DNA of 64,000 nucleotides from Eustoma russellianum. Its lineage: Eukaryota; Streptophyta; Magnoliopsida; Gentianales; Gentianaceae. Within the stretch, counting starts at the first letter, position 1; each line of letters opens with the position of its first letter. This document shows positions 33,245 to 46,033 of the stretch, one piece after another. A program made the translations under genes and the position numbers. The notes below the pieces were generated by a model, which had not been told where the DNA came from, did not search any database, and saw only the letters and a program-made list of their open reading frames with translations. Location: positions 32,937,448 to 33,001,447 of the forward strand of contig AP025040.1 of the NCBI GenBank assembly GCA_036186865.1. Direction: 5' to 3'.

Positions 33245-36200
33245 TTATGAACTGTCAAAGAGATAGGGGTACTTTTGCTTCATGCCTTCTGCTAACTCCC
33301 AAGTGGCCTCATCAACTGAATGGTTCTTCCATTGCACCTTGACCATAGGAATAGACTTATTTCTCAATGCTTTCACTTCCCTATCAATTATCCTTTCGGG
33401 TTCCTCAACATATGATATATCAGCTTCAATCCTCAAAGGTTGCTCATCCATAATATGGCTCGAATCATGCACATACTTACGCAATTGAGATATATGGAAC
33501 ACATTGTGTAATTGAGACAACGATGGTGGTAGTGCAAGTCTATAAGCAACTTCTCCAATCCTTTCCAAGATCTCGAACGGTCCAATGAATCTAGGACTAA
33601 GTTTTCCTTTAATTCTGAACCGCTTTACTCCTTTCGATGGGGATACCTTCAAGAATACCTTATCTCCTACTTGAAACTCAAGTGGTCGACGCCTCACGTC
33701 GGCCCACGCCTTGCTTCTATCTTGAGCAGCCTTCAATCTTTGTCTTACAATCATAACCTTTTCCTTGGTTTGCTCCACTAAGTCAGGTCCTGTGAAAATC
33801 TTATCTCCAATCTCATCCCAATACAATGGCTATCGACATCTTCTTCCATAAAGAGCTTCATAAGGAGCCATTCCAATGGATCTGTGATAACTGTTATTGT
33901 ATGAAAACTCAACCAACTTCAAACTCTTATCCCAGCTACCTCCAAAGTCCAACACACAAGCTCGCAACATGTCCTCCAATGTTTGAATTGTTCTCTCTGA
34001 TTGACCGTCCGTCTGGGGATGAAAAGCTGAACTCATGCGAACTTCCGTACCTATCGCTTTCTGAAATGCCATCCAAAACCTTGATGTGAAGCGGGGGTCT
34101 CGGTCACAAACTATGCTCACAGGAAATCCATGCAAACATACAATCTGATCAACATACATAGAAGCCAACTTTTCCATGGGTGCTTTAATCGACATCGTTA
34201 TGAAATGTGCACTCTTCGTCAGACGACCCACAACAACCCAAATAGTGTCATATCCACTTCTTGTCTTAGGTAAATCGGTCACAAAATCCATAGCGATGTG
34301 ATCCCACTTCCACTCAGGCACCTCGAGTGGTTGCAATAATCCAGCTGGTCTCTGATGTTCTGCTTTGACTTTCTGACATACAAGACATTTCTCAACAAAC
34401 TCTGCTACCTGATTCTTCATTCCTGGCCACCAAAACTTTTGCTTCAAGTCATGATACATCTTATTTGCTCCTGGGTGAATAGACAATCGAGAATTATGGG
34501 CTTCCTGAAGTACTTCACTTCGTATCGCGTCATCATTAGGCACACAAAATCGACCTTTAAACCATAAACTGCCGTCACTACGGACTTCAAAATCGTCGGA
34601 TGGCTTCTCCTTCAACTTGTTCTTAACTTTCATCAATGCATCATCCTTATCTTGAGTCTCCTTAATCCTATCGATCAAAGAAAGAACCACTACTAACTTT
34701 GCAAGCACGTCGGAAATCGAATTCACTTCTTCCAGACCAAACTCTTCCATATCACGCTGTAGAGGTGGGTGACGGGGATGACTCGTCTTACGACTCAAAG
34801 CATCAGCAACTCTATTAGCTTTACATGGATGATACTGAATAGAGATGTCATAATCCTTGATCAACTCGAGCCATCGCCTTTGGCGCATATTCAGCTCCTT
34901 TTGAGTGAAGAGGTATTTCAAACTCTTATGATCCGTGAAGATCTCACACTTCTCTCCATACAGATAATGACGCCAAATCTTCAGAGCAAATACAACTGCT
35001 GCAAGCTCAAGGTCATGTACTGGATAATTCTACTCAAGCGGCTTAAGCTGGCGAGACGCATACGCGATCACACGCCCATTCTGCATAAGAACACAACCCA
35101 ACCCATTCTTGGAAGCATACTGTAGATCACAAACTGTTCTCCTGAAACGGGTTGAGCCAAAACTGGTGCAGACGTCAACCTTGCCTTCAGCTCAGAAAAG
35201 CTACTTTCACAATCCTCATTCCATACAAATTTTGTCTTCTTCTGAGTCAATCTAGTGAGTGGCATAGCTATCCTTGAAAATCCTTCAACAAACTTGCGGT
35301 AGTAACCGGCCAGTCCGAGAAAACTCCTTACTTCAGTGACATTGGTCGGCCTCGGCCACTCAGTAATTGCCTCAATCTTTCTGGGATCAACCAAAATCCC
35401 ATTTTCAGTAATAATATGGCCCAGAAATGACACACTATGCAACCAAAACTCGCATTTACTGAATTTTGCATAGAGCTGATGCTTTCTTAGAATATCAAGT
35501 ATTGTCCTCAGATGGGCTGTATGAGTTTCCTCATCAGGCGAATAAATCAGGATATTGTCAATAAAGACGACCACATACTTATCCAACTGGTCCCGAAACA
35601 CCCGATTCATAAGATCCATAAACGCTGCAGGGGCGTTGGTCAGTCCAAAAGGCATCACGAGAAATTCATAATGTCCATATCTCGTCCTGAATGCTGTCTT
35701 AGGAATATCCTCAGCTCTTATCTTCAATTGAAAATATCCAGATCTTAGGTCCACTTTGCTAAACACCCGAGCTCCCTGCATTAGGATACTTTGGATATTA
35801 TTCATGATTATTATATTGAAATAAGACTTGGTAATTACTGACCCGAAGCTGGTCGAACAGATCGTCGATCCGAGGCAACGGATACTTATTCTTTACGGTG
35901 ATCTTGTTGAGTTCCCGATAATCAATACACAGCCGCATACCTCCATCCTTCTTCTTTACAAATAAAACTGGGGCACCCCATGGTGACACACTTGGACGAA
36001 TCAACTTCTTTTCCAATAACTCATGCAATTGCTCTTTTAGTTCCTTCAGCTCAGCGGGTGCCATGCGGTAAGGAGCTTTAGAAATGGGCTCAGCTCCGGG
36101 GATGAGGTTTATCTCAAAGGAAATTTCTCGATCAGGGGGAAGTCCTGGTAGTTCCTCTGGAAAGACATCAAGAAACTCTTGAACTACTGGGACTTGCGAA

Positions 36201-36681
36201 ATGTCCACTGCTGCCTGCTCGACACTAAGAGCATAAACAAGATAGCCTTGACATCCCTTTCGCAATGCTCGACGGGCACGAGCTGTATTCACAAAAATGT
36301 TCTTTGACTTCTTCAACTTGGGACCTCCTTGAAATGATACTTCCTCTTGCTTCGGGGCTCTGAAAGTGACTTTCTTCTGATTGCAGTCAATATGGGCATG
36401 GTTCTTAGACAACCAGTCCATACCAAGAATAATGTCAAAGTCACTCATAGCAATCGGGATCAGATCAGCCGCGAACTGATGGTCATCGAGCTCGACCGCG
36501 CAATTCTTATACAGATAATGAGACGTAAGCACTTGATCACCAGCGGCTTGTATTTGATAATGTGATTTAAGCCGGATGGGATTGTGGTCTAATCCCTTTG
36601 CAAATTTCTTAGATATAAAGGAGTGGCTGGCGCCACTATCAAACAACACATTTGCGGGCACACAACATACAAGAATAGCGC
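33245..36681 (-). pseudogene. G2 pol: protease-RT-RNase H-integrase-chromodomain-like (broken)
   Basis: Protease shows VPANVLFDSGASHSF. RT begins before a 67-nt intron-like gap (35842-35776) and continues with GARVFSKVDLRSGY and FIDNILIY, where FIDD is usual, so a catalytic Asp is Asn. One G is missing near 35119 (frameshift at SDASKNG). A TAG is at 35032-35030 in RNase H and another at 33832-33830 after integrase GRRCR. Integrase has HPGANKMY, CLVCQKVK and the DDE-type core (MDFVTDLPK, CDRDPRF, TDGQSERT). The tail VKVQWKNHSVDEATWE is chromodomain-like. Confidence 0.9.
35776..35842 (-). other. Putative 67-nt intron inside G2 RT
   Basis: The minus strand reads CTTCGG|GTCAGTAATTACC ... ATCCTAATGCAG|GGAGCTCGG. 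Splicing gives D-Q-L-R-G-A-R-V-F, the sequence that G1 has without interruption at this site. Retention adds ~15 unrelated codons and a stop. The insertion point is different from that of the G1 RNase H intron. Confidence 0.65.
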
Positions 36682-36756
36682 ATGAATCATACAAAGCTTT
36701 AACTACGCAGCAATATAATATTTATCAACTTAGTATTGCATAATTTTAAATCATAC
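36682..36756 (-). other. Intron-like gap at G2 gag/protease with lost acceptor
   Basis: Stops separate gag from protease just where G1 has its 89-nt intron. A donor A|GTATGATTT is at 36756. At the matching acceptor (36683-36682) the sequence is CAT rather than CAG; with an AG there, the frame would read V-V-A-S-A-I-L-V, like G1. I infer a decayed intron. Confidence 0.4.
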
Positions 36757-38041
36757 TAGCCACGACGTCTCCAGCTTCCTCAACTACAGCATCGGTCATC
36801 ACATGCACACGCGCATTCGAGCGCTGACGTTGGTTCCTCTGCTGCTGACCACCTCGCTCACGACAATCTCTCAGAATATGCCCAGTCTTTCCACATCCAA
36901 CGCAAGCAGCTCCCTTATCAGGACAATCCCTAATTATATGACCAGTCTTGCCGCAACCAAAGCACTTACCAGCTTGTACATAGCACTCGCCCAAATGATT
37001 CTTCTGACAATGGGGACACATGGGAATGGCCTGCTGCTGCTGTCCTTGATTTCCTTGATTATTTCTTTGATTATTCTGATTCTGCCCACGGCGCTGTCCA
37101 CGATTCTGATTTCCTCTTTGGTTCTGATTCTGCTGTCTACCTTGCCTCCCATGAAAATTCTATCTAGTCATTTTCCTTGCTCCTTTATCACCGGAAGTGT
37201 CCCTTCCTCTTTTCTGGCCCACCGTCGCATCGCGACGAATGATATCCTTTTCGATCCGATAACATGCATCAACAAGTGCCTCAAAATCAGCAGAGATAAC
37301 ATTTACCAACCAAGTGCGAATCCTTGGGTTCAGCCCACTCTCAAACTTCACCATCTTAGATTCCTCATCATTCATCGTAGCCGGAGAAAATCTACCCAAA
37401 GCCAGAAACTTGCTCACATATTCAGACACAGTCATACCAGGTTCTTGCTTCAACATTTCAAAATCATGCCTCTTTTGCATCTTTACTGACGTGGGAAAAT
37501 AAAACTTGTTGAACTCTTGGATGAATCTCTCCCATGGAATAGGTCGGGGCAAAGGTTGCAGCTTAGCCTTCCACCACTGGTTCGCCTCGCCAAGGAGGAA
37601 AGGCCTTACAGCTTGGGTTTTCATATTGTCAGGGGCTCCATTCAGTTCAAAACAGTTCTCCACTTCATCTAGCCATTTTTCAGCCATATCGGGGTCAGAC
37701 TTGCCTTCAAAAGGCGGCACATTCGCTCGCTTGAGCTTCTCAAAGTAATACTGCGCATCTCTTATCGGTTCATAAGGGGGAGGAGGGGCAACTTGCTGAA
37801 TCATTCCCTGGCCAATCTGAGTTACGGTCTGACAGAATGCTTGGAAATCCGGAATAAGAAGTGGCACTTGCGGAAGAGGGTTTCCTTGAGCTGGTGGGGG
37901 ATTTTCATTCTGCGGTGGAGGAGGAGGCGGTGGATTCTGATTCTGAGGAGGAGGTGGAGGGACTTGATCCTGAGGTTGTGGAGGGTTTGGTTCGGGTGCA
38001 TGGGCAGCATCTCTGCGGGGTCTACCACGAGTCCGAACCAT
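36757..38041 (-). pseudogene. G2 gag with two zinc knuckles (one stop)
   Basis: It starts at ATG 38041 (MVRTRGRPRR). The N-terminus is rich in Pro, Gln and Asn, followed by the Ty3-type Gag core (DPDMAEKWLDEVENCF, MTVSEYVSKFLALG) and an Asn/Gln/Arg-rich linker. A CPHCQKNHLGEC element precedes two CCHC knuckles (CFGCGKTGHIIRDC, CVGCGKTGHILRDC). The paired knuckles differ from G1's single one. A TAG at 37162-37160 interrupts the frame, which continues in phase to TAA 36748-36746 in the intron-like gap. Confidence 0.85.
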
Positions 38042-38315
38042 CTGTATACGGAGCAGAAAGATATATATATATATATGTGGATCGAAATGACTGACTGAAT
38101 TTAGACATGCTGGGAAAAAGGAATTTAAAGCAGGAAAAAGAGTTAATATGCGACATATCAGGCTAGCAGGTCAGCCAAGGGGACCCTATTTCCAATCTAA
38201 GTTGTCTAAGCTAAGGCCATCTCTCTTCTAAGATCATGACTTAAGTCTAAGATCAATTCTTAGTTTTCTAAGATCATAACTTAGTTCCTCCATTCTGCCC
38301 GAATCTAGAGCCCGG

Positions 38316-38327
38316 GCTCTGATACCA
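38316..38327 (-). other. G2 primer binding site (initiator tRNA-Met)
   Basis: GCTCTGATACCA lies two bases from the LTR start at 38330, the same site and spacing as in G1. Confidence 0.9.
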
Positions 38328-38329
38328 CC

Positions 38330-41300
38330 TGTAGCGCCCCGTACTCGGCTACCCCTCGTACGGTGCACCCGCCGTACCTTCCCTTTCGGAAAAGTACAAA
38401 GCGTCGATACTTAACTCATAAAACCCATGGATAAACATGGATTACAAAGTCACGATCTTAACAGGTAGATAAAAATACGGCAGAATTTGAACCTTAATCC
38501 GAAAGCGTCCAATCGCGAATACATAGCAAAATTATACAAACTGAACCGATAGCAAACTATACCGCGGAATCATACAAACATTATCCGAAAAGAATCCGAA
38601 AATAGCTAAGTCCCAAAATGTCCCAAAGGTTCATCAAAAGCTTCCTTCATCATTCTCTTAACATCGACTTCAATAACCTATGGGTATGGCTCCCTTGGCT
38701 CATCATCAATCCACTCGACTTCATTACCTGGCTCTGGGGGAAAAATAAATGGGTGAGTGACAAAGTCGCCAGCAAGTATACAATAACACCGTACAATAAA
38801 GAGAAAACGGCATACAAGAATCAAACCCCAATTCCTTAAGTTAAAACGTACCTGTTAATACCTTTCGAAGCATCATACTTAAAATCATATCAATACTTAT
38901 CTAAGATCTAAATGTCACCACTTAGTTAGATTCTACGTGCTATAGCCAACTTTACTTCTATGAAAAGGTATCATGCATAATGGGTATGAAAATGTGAATG
39001 CGATGCAAATGCAACAGGAAAACATTCTTTCTCTACATTTAGACATGCTCATAAAAATACTTGAACTTTCTTTCTTTCTTTTAAATCATGCTCATCATAA
39101 AACAAGAGAGTGTGTCAGCCTATTATACCGAGCATGACTCGGTTCTTATAACATGATCACCTTCAGGTCTATTATACCGGACCTAGCTCGGTTCTTATAC
39201 TCTTCAGACCTATTATACCGGGCCTGGATCGTTTCTTATATTTCATCAGACCTATTATACCGGGCCTGGATCGGTTCTTATACTTCTTCAGATCAATTAA
39301 CCCCGGATCTGTAGCGGGTTAAGCTGGCCAGAAGGGACGGAATTCTTTCAAAACAGGAACTTTATATAACACATCAATAAAATCATGAGCATGGAACATA
39401 TGAGCATGTCAATGCAAGTGCATGGGATGCAACATGGTAAAATGCACTTATAATATCATAAGCAACTTTCTTCATGGGCTGAAAAACGATCCAGCAGCAT
39501 GTCCTGTAGTGCCCGGCCTCAAAATCAACCTTTTGAGCTTATTTTCCAGAAACTAAAAATATGGACATGCACCACATGATCTTAACTACATTCTGTACAA
39601 ATTTCATGCGATTTCGACAAGCGTAGATACCTTAATAAAAATAATTCCCAACAAGGGTACAACAGAAATTCTGTTGTACTCTCAACTCCATTCCTTACCT
39701 TGTCTCCATCCATAACTTATTATGGGGCTCACTTAGCACCTGGAAATCTTTCCTATTCCTTTCATGAACAATATCCAAATGCCCATTCACCAAAACAAGT
39801 CAAAATAAATACAATACAAGTCATACAAGCACAAAGGGCCAATCTGTCCTGTTTTCCAGAATGTTACACCAACTTTACCTCAATGGTTTACCACCAAGAT
39901 CAATAGATAAAATCCATTTCTTTACATGGATACTTAGCTCTATGTCTTAAGTACTTCTTGTAAAAATTTCAGGTCAATCCAAGATGTTTAAAGCACTTAA
40001 ATAATTTTTCTCCCTAAGGTGGTACAACCAGAAACTGTTTTGACCCCTTGATACTAAAAATTCATTTCTGACCAATCCACAATTGATTTTCCAGAAATTC
40101 CAACTCCACAATAAAATAGACATAATAAGCTACGACCACACCAAAAATAAGCTCAATCTAACGTTTAGAAGGTCCTTAACTAAGTCCATCAATTTGGCAT
40201 AAAATCTGTCCAGAACTCTGTTTTCAACCAACATGCATAGAAGTATCCTTTCCTTCCTAATTTTGTTCTTTAGCCTATAATCCAAGTTAATGGTCATTCA
40301 ATAGACATAATAAGGCTTCCCTATACTTATTCAAGTCTCTTTTTAGCATGCAAAAGTCGTTCATATGGGCTGTTCATTCCTTCTAAACAAAACAGTCCTC
40401 TAGTCCCACAATTTCACATATTAAAATCACTAAAAATGCTAGGTTTCATACCAATCATGTCTCATTCAATATCAAACATAGGGCAGTCCCTAATCCATCA
40501 CTTTTAGCTCTTATTTCAAGTTTAAACATGCTTTATATTGCAACATAAGAGAGGTCTATCATCCAACCTTTCAAAACATAAGAAAAGGTAACAACTTAGG
40601 CATATTTTCACTAAAATCATGTCTTAGGCTTCTAGACATTCAATTATGCACATAATCACATATATTGTAAGGGGTTAAAGTATACTTGCCTCTTCAAGCT
40701 AAAGCTTTTGTCTTTGCTTGGTTATGAAGTGAGATGTGATGAAATCCTTCACCTTCTTCACCTTAAGCATACGGTTTTAAGGGAATGAAATGAAAAGATT
40801 AGTTCTTTATTCAATAGAGGAAATAGGATAGGTTTGAGGGCTAGAGCATCTTACCAAAATGAGCTTGGAATGGAGATTCAAGCACCACAATATGTCACCA
40901 CCTAAGAAAGTTGAAGGCTTTCACCTATTTCAACCATGAAACCCACGGTTTTGGGTATGGAGAAAGAGAGTTCATGTGAGCTTCATTCTTTACCAAAATG
41001 AGAATTCTCTTAAGGAAACTTGGAACAAGACTTACCTAGATGTCTTCTTGAGTCTTGGAAGTGAAGTTGAACTTCTATCCTCCAAGATGAAAGGGGCGAA
41101 ATGTTGGTGAGGGAGATGAGGGAACTTTTGCTAAGTGTTGCTCTTGCTTGAATGTGTCTTGAGAGGAGTCTCAAGATGACAAGAAGGTAGATGTTTCTAG
41201 AAAGGTTTAAAACATGCTAGGGGGCGGTTTTGGAGGGAGATTTGTGAAGGTTAGGGCTTTCTTGAGTGTTAATCAAGGTTAAGTTAGTATAACCTTGGTT

Positions 41301-41953
41301 ACTTTATTCAACTATAGTTACTTTTGGGCTAACCCAAGTTACTTTATCAAATCATGGTTATCTTAACCTTGGTTTAAGGGAAGAGTAACCATGGTAGGTT
41401 TTGAAATCCTCCATGGTTAATTAGGCATGATGGCCGATTTTAGGTTGGGGTCTTTATGACCTCAACCACACTACTTCCTTCTTTAATGAGTTGTCTTAAC
41501 TTGTTCCTTAAATGCATGTCTATTTTATTTTCTATTTATTCCTTGCATAATAACTTCTTGTCTTATTATTTTAACTAATAAAATTGGCTAGAAATTTCTA
41601 GAACATCTCCATGTATAGGCCGAAATTTTTAGGCTTCTTGGGCCATTTGATATTTCTTGTAACTTTAGTTCATATACTATATTGTTTCGTATATTTTATT
41701 GTATTCTAAGATTAGCATATGTATGCATACATATTTCATATGCACGCACATACATATATATTGGTATGTATGGTTCATATAACTCTACATTTCATGTATT
41801 ACTTTCTTGAAGTTTCCATTATTTAATTTGGCTTGGTATCACCTTAATAATGATTAAGTGAAGAGGCTTAAGTAACATGCGCTAAAAGAAATTTCCGCTT
41901 TCATTCCATCTCATATTCATAGTTTTCACGTACATGATCGTTGGGGTACAACA
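38330..41953 (-). repeat. G2 LTR, right copy (3624 bp)
   Basis: From TGTAGCGCCCCGTACTCGG to GGGGTACAACA, followed by TATAA. It is the 5' LTR in element orientation and very similar to 29608-33208, with the same internal array near 39160-39310. It is non-coding. Confidence 0.9.
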
Positions 41954-41958
41954 TATAA

Positions 41959-42471
41959 TACATAAAAGCTATAAATAAAATTAAAAACAGAATATTAAAA
42001 AACTCAAAAATAAAAGAATTCAATTCATACCATATATATATTTCTTCAAAAGTATGGAGATACAACTATTGTTGAAGATTGGAGATCTTCAGGGATATTG
42101 GCTTCAAAGCTTATTGAAGATATTCAAGAACAAATAAAGTGTTCTTGGTGTGGGATAATATTGGAGAAAGGATGGAAAGATATTGGATGTAAATGGAGAG
42201 TGGGAATGGAGAGAGAAAGTGTAAGAAAGATGGTATGAAAACTTGTGTGTTTTCAAGTGTGCATACCCCCTCCTTTTATAGGATTTTTGAAGGGAATATG
42301 GCCAAAATAAGGATCCCTCCATTATAAGTTGCCTGGTTATTTCCGCCTGAATATTTTAATAATTTTTTTTTGAAAATTCATGTTATATCAGAGATATAAA
42401 AAGTATTACATCATTGAAATATTACATCAATTCAAGTATTACAAATATGAAAAATATTACAAATGACCAAT
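41959..42471 (-). promoter_or_regulatory. EPRV intergenic region, right arm, with TATA box
   Basis: Non-coding sequence after the downstream ORF, matching 5772-6270 of the left arm. TATAAAAGG is at 42280-42272 on the minus strand. In this arm an additional ~150-170 AT-rich bases, split by G2 (41954-42000 and ~29500-29607), lie where the left arm reads directly into the CCCTCTCC tract. Confidence 0.6.
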
Positions 42472-43901
42472 TTATTCTATCAAATCAACATCCTCATCTA
42501 CTACATTCGTCGATCCTGAAGATGATGACGGTTTTGCTACTTGTAATAAAGGAGCAAATTTCATCAAAATATTCTGCATTTCTTCAAGGTCTTTCGCCAT
42601 AGCAAGCTGAGATTGCATCCTTGATTTGTGTAGTAAAAATTGTTCATGTCCGGGCTTCACCGGTGTAGTTATTGTTTTTCTGCTGTCTGCAATTTGCTTT
42701 TGTGCATTCCATATTTTTATTTGTTCCATTACTTTGTGAGGATAAATGGAATCTGGAATATTGAATGCTGTCCACCATTTGATATAAAATTTTCTTTTTA
42801 TTAAGGGTACTTTTGTATTTAGAGTATATTCTGCCCTCCATTGGAATACCCATGGTAAATAGAACTTCATATGAAATATCATCATTTCCGAAAATATCTT
42901 CTCTTCATCTGTGGGAGAATACATCTTCGTAAATGCTTGTAGTGATGGTCTCACTACATCATTCAAATATTCTGCGCAGGACCCAAAATGATCCCACCAT
43001 GCTGCGAACCAATATGGAATATTCTTCCTCGTTATTCTCCTGGTATCGAAAAAATCAACCAGGTGTGTGAACCCCTGGAGTTTTGAAAATATAGGGAATT
43101 ATACCAAGCTTGTTGGTAATCCCAATAATTAAAAGAGACATTTGAAAATAAATTTAAATTATATCCTGCAGGAAAATCAATTTCCTCGGATAAAGATCCA
43201 AATTGTTTTTGACATTGCTCCGGTGTCATTATAGACACTATTTTAAAGTTGGAGAAGGCATATTCTATATTATCTTTATTAAAATGATGTTTTATTTCAA
43301 CAGAATTTGTCATTATCAACTGTGGAGTTTTGAAAATTTAGGGAATTATACTCTATGTTGGAAAATGATGTTAATAATATTTCGTGGTTTTCGCAATGTT
43401 CCATGATTTATAGAAAAATTCTTTTCCAAATTAATTTTGTAAGGAAATTAATGGATTATTATCATAATATGATTTTTCTATAGTAGTAATATATTGATAA
43501 AAAGACTTTTCCACAAATTGGGTTGTTTGCACTGCCTTTTTATATATGGGCATTTTACTGGTAATCTCTGTGGATTGTGGTTTAAAAACTTTATTGGTTT
43601 TTTGGGTCATTGAGATGGATGGCTGAGGTTTTGATATTGCTGACGAAGTCTCTGCTATTTCTGTAGGTTTTGGTATTTTGAATTTTTCAAGCAATGCTTG
43701 AAATTCAGAACTATTGGATGGGCTTTCGATAATGGATATTGGTGTTTTATTTGAAGATATTTGGATATTAGAACTACGGCTATTGGGGTTTTTTTGAAGA
43801 AGTTCTTCCTCTTCTTCAACTTTATCCGCCCACGTTTTCCGTGGGATATTATTGTCATTATTTGCTGGTAGCTTTCCTTTGTCCTTTGACTTCCTCGGCA
43901 T
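42472..43901 (-). pseudogene. EPRV downstream ORF, right-arm copy (broken)
   Basis: It starts at ATG 43901 (MPRKSKDKGK), overlapping the RNase H end (43858) by 44 nt, and stops at 42472. It is the homologue of 4387-5771. Open pieces are 43901-43431, 43319-43032 and 42966-42472, separated by frameshifts. The C-terminal piece keeps the reading through AKDLEEMQNI that the left copy has lost to a stop. The function is unknown. Confidence 0.75.
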
Positions 43902-45993
43902 TATGTCTGTTTTGGAGGAATTCTCTGGTCAGAAAGTCGGGAACAAAATTTGTATCAACTTTTATATATTCAATATCAAAATCATAAATACTTAATAAAG
44001 CTTGCCATCTAGCAAATATTTGTTTTGAAGCTAAATTTTTAACATCCTTTTGTAAAATTTCTTTTGCAGATTTGCAATCAATACGTAAAAGAAATTTTTT
44101 ATTCAACAAATCACTTTGAAATTTATTAATACATAATACAATACTCAAAATTTCTTTTTTAATAGTAGAATATGATTTTTGGGTATCATTCCAATGACCA
44201 GAAGTATATTGAACAATAGACTCTTTTCCATTTTGTAATTGTTTTAATATTCCACCATATCCAATATCTGATGCATCTGTTTCAACTATTTTAAATAGAT
44301 CTGGATCTGCTATATATAAGCAGGGTATATCAGATACTAGACTTTTTATTTTCTTAACTACTGAAGTATGTTCTTCAGTCCATATTGGTAGATTTTTCTT
44401 TAATCTATTATGTAATGGTTTTGCACTTATTATTATATTTGGAATAAAATCAACAACATAATTTAAAGATCCAAGAAATCTTTGTAATTGATTTTTATCC
44501 AATATTTTATCTGGAAATTTTGATGCAAATTCTAGAGATCTTTCTATTGGTAATATTGTTCCTTGGGTTAGATGATGACCTAAGAATCTTATTTTATTCT
44601 GAAATAAAGACATTTTAGATTTGGATAATACCAAACCATTTTTCTTTGCTATATAAAAGAAAGTTTTAAGTGTTTAAACTGTTCTTCTATTGATTTGGAA
44701 AATATTAATACATCATCTATATATACAATTGAAAAATTAGAATAATCCATAAATATATTATTCATAATTCTCTGATATTCAGAAGGTGCATATTTTTAAT
44801 CCAAAAGGCATTACTTTATATTCATATTGACCAAATGGAACTGTGAATGCTGTTTTGTATCTATCCTTTTCAGATATTTGTATTTGCCGAAATCCTGATT
44901 TCATATCAAATTTTGAATATATTGATACAGAATGTAATCTTGTTAATAAATCTTTTTTATTAGGTAATGGATATCTTATCCATTTTAACGCTTTATTTAA
45001 TGGTTTATAATTTATTACTAATCTAGGTGTTCCTCTTTCTATTTCTGCATTTTTATTGACATAAAAAGCAGCACAACTCCAAGGAGACCTTGATTTTTGT
45101 ATTAATCCTTTTGATTCTAGATCTTGTATTTCTTTTTTGCAATGTTTTTCTAATTCAGCATTCATCTGAATTGGTCTTGCTTTTGTAGGTATTTCTTCTT
45201 CTCTGAATTCTGGAGTATATGGAAGATCAACTATATGTTGTTTCCTCGACCAGAAAGCATTTGGAAGATCTGAACAAAGTTCATTTTCAAATGATAATTT
45301 AAGATTTTGTATTTTAGTAATTATCTTTGGATCTTTTAAAGATTGTTCTGTCTTATTGATATTTACTTTATCTTTTAATGATTGTAATTGGAAAGTTTTA
45401 CTTTTGATTGTTGCATTTATTTGTTTTTTATGAATAGAACAGACTTTTATTAAATCTAAATTTTTTGTTTTAGGTTTTTCTAAAAATTCAAAATGTAATT
45501 TTTTATTTCTTATTTTAAAAGAAATAGAATTAATTCCTACATTATATGGTGTAATTAGATTCATAAAAGGTGTTCCTAGTATAACTGCATGATGAATATC
45601 ATCTACAACTAAGAACATTGTTTTTATTGATGTATTGGATTTTATAATGTAAGCTTCAGTTTTACTTTTGACTTGTAATTTGGTATTATTTGCCGTAGAG
45701 AGTCTAGTAGTTGTAGATTCTCTATATGATTTTGGGACTAAATTAGTTTTAATACAGTTTAAATCTGCTCCTGTATCAAATAGAGCAATTGTATCTGAAT
45801 GATATTGTTCTGAGAATTTTATTGTTATTCTTATTAAATATTTTCTTGATGTTATTTCTCTTAAAACAAATAAAAAATCTTCTGGCACATTAGAAATATT
45901 TTTTATGATATTGGTATCTATATTTACTGGTTCTGTTTCTGAAGATTGATCAGACTCTTCTACAGTCTGTAATTTTGTAAGTATTAATTTCAT
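43858..45993 (-). pseudogene. EPRV protease-RT-RNase H, right-arm copy (frameshifted)
   Basis: Open piece 45993-44779 covers protease (FDTGADLN) and the first half of RT (PRLVINYK, SKFDMKSGF) without the stop seen in the left arm. A one-base insertion near 44793 shifts the frame at FGLKNAP. A one-base loss near 44665 restores it, so the YIDD box, intact in sequence, lies out of frame. Open piece 44634-43858 holds the RT end and RNase H (ETDASDIGYGG, KKEIL with Glu kept). Confidence 0.88.
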
Positions 45994-46033
45994 AACCTCT
46001 GAATCTTGTTTTTGTTTATTTTTTAATTCTTTT

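Larger units (their letters stand above)
29608..41953 (-). mobile_element. Complete Ty3/gypsy (Tekay-like) element G2 with 3.6-kb LTRs
   Basis: Two LTRs (29608-33208 and 38330-41953) flank a 5.1-kb internal region. TATAA duplications stand at 29603-29607 and 41954-41958. Internal order on the minus strand: PBS, gag, protease, RT, RNase H, integrase, chromodomain-like tail, polypurine tract. LTRs make up over half of the 12.3 kb. They differ by scattered bases and a ~25-base gap, so the insertion is fairly recent compared with the EPRV. All genes are broken. Confidence 0.93.
41954..46033 (-). mobile_element. EPRV right arm, second part (protease to intergenic region)
   Basis: Minus-strand order is protease, RT, RNase H, downstream ORF, intergenic region, running into G2 at 41953. 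It is homologous to 2245-6250 of the left arm in inverted orientation. Similarity to the left arm stops near 46033, where sequence of unknown origin begins. The TATA box (TATAAAAGG) is at 42280-42272. Confidence 0.88.
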
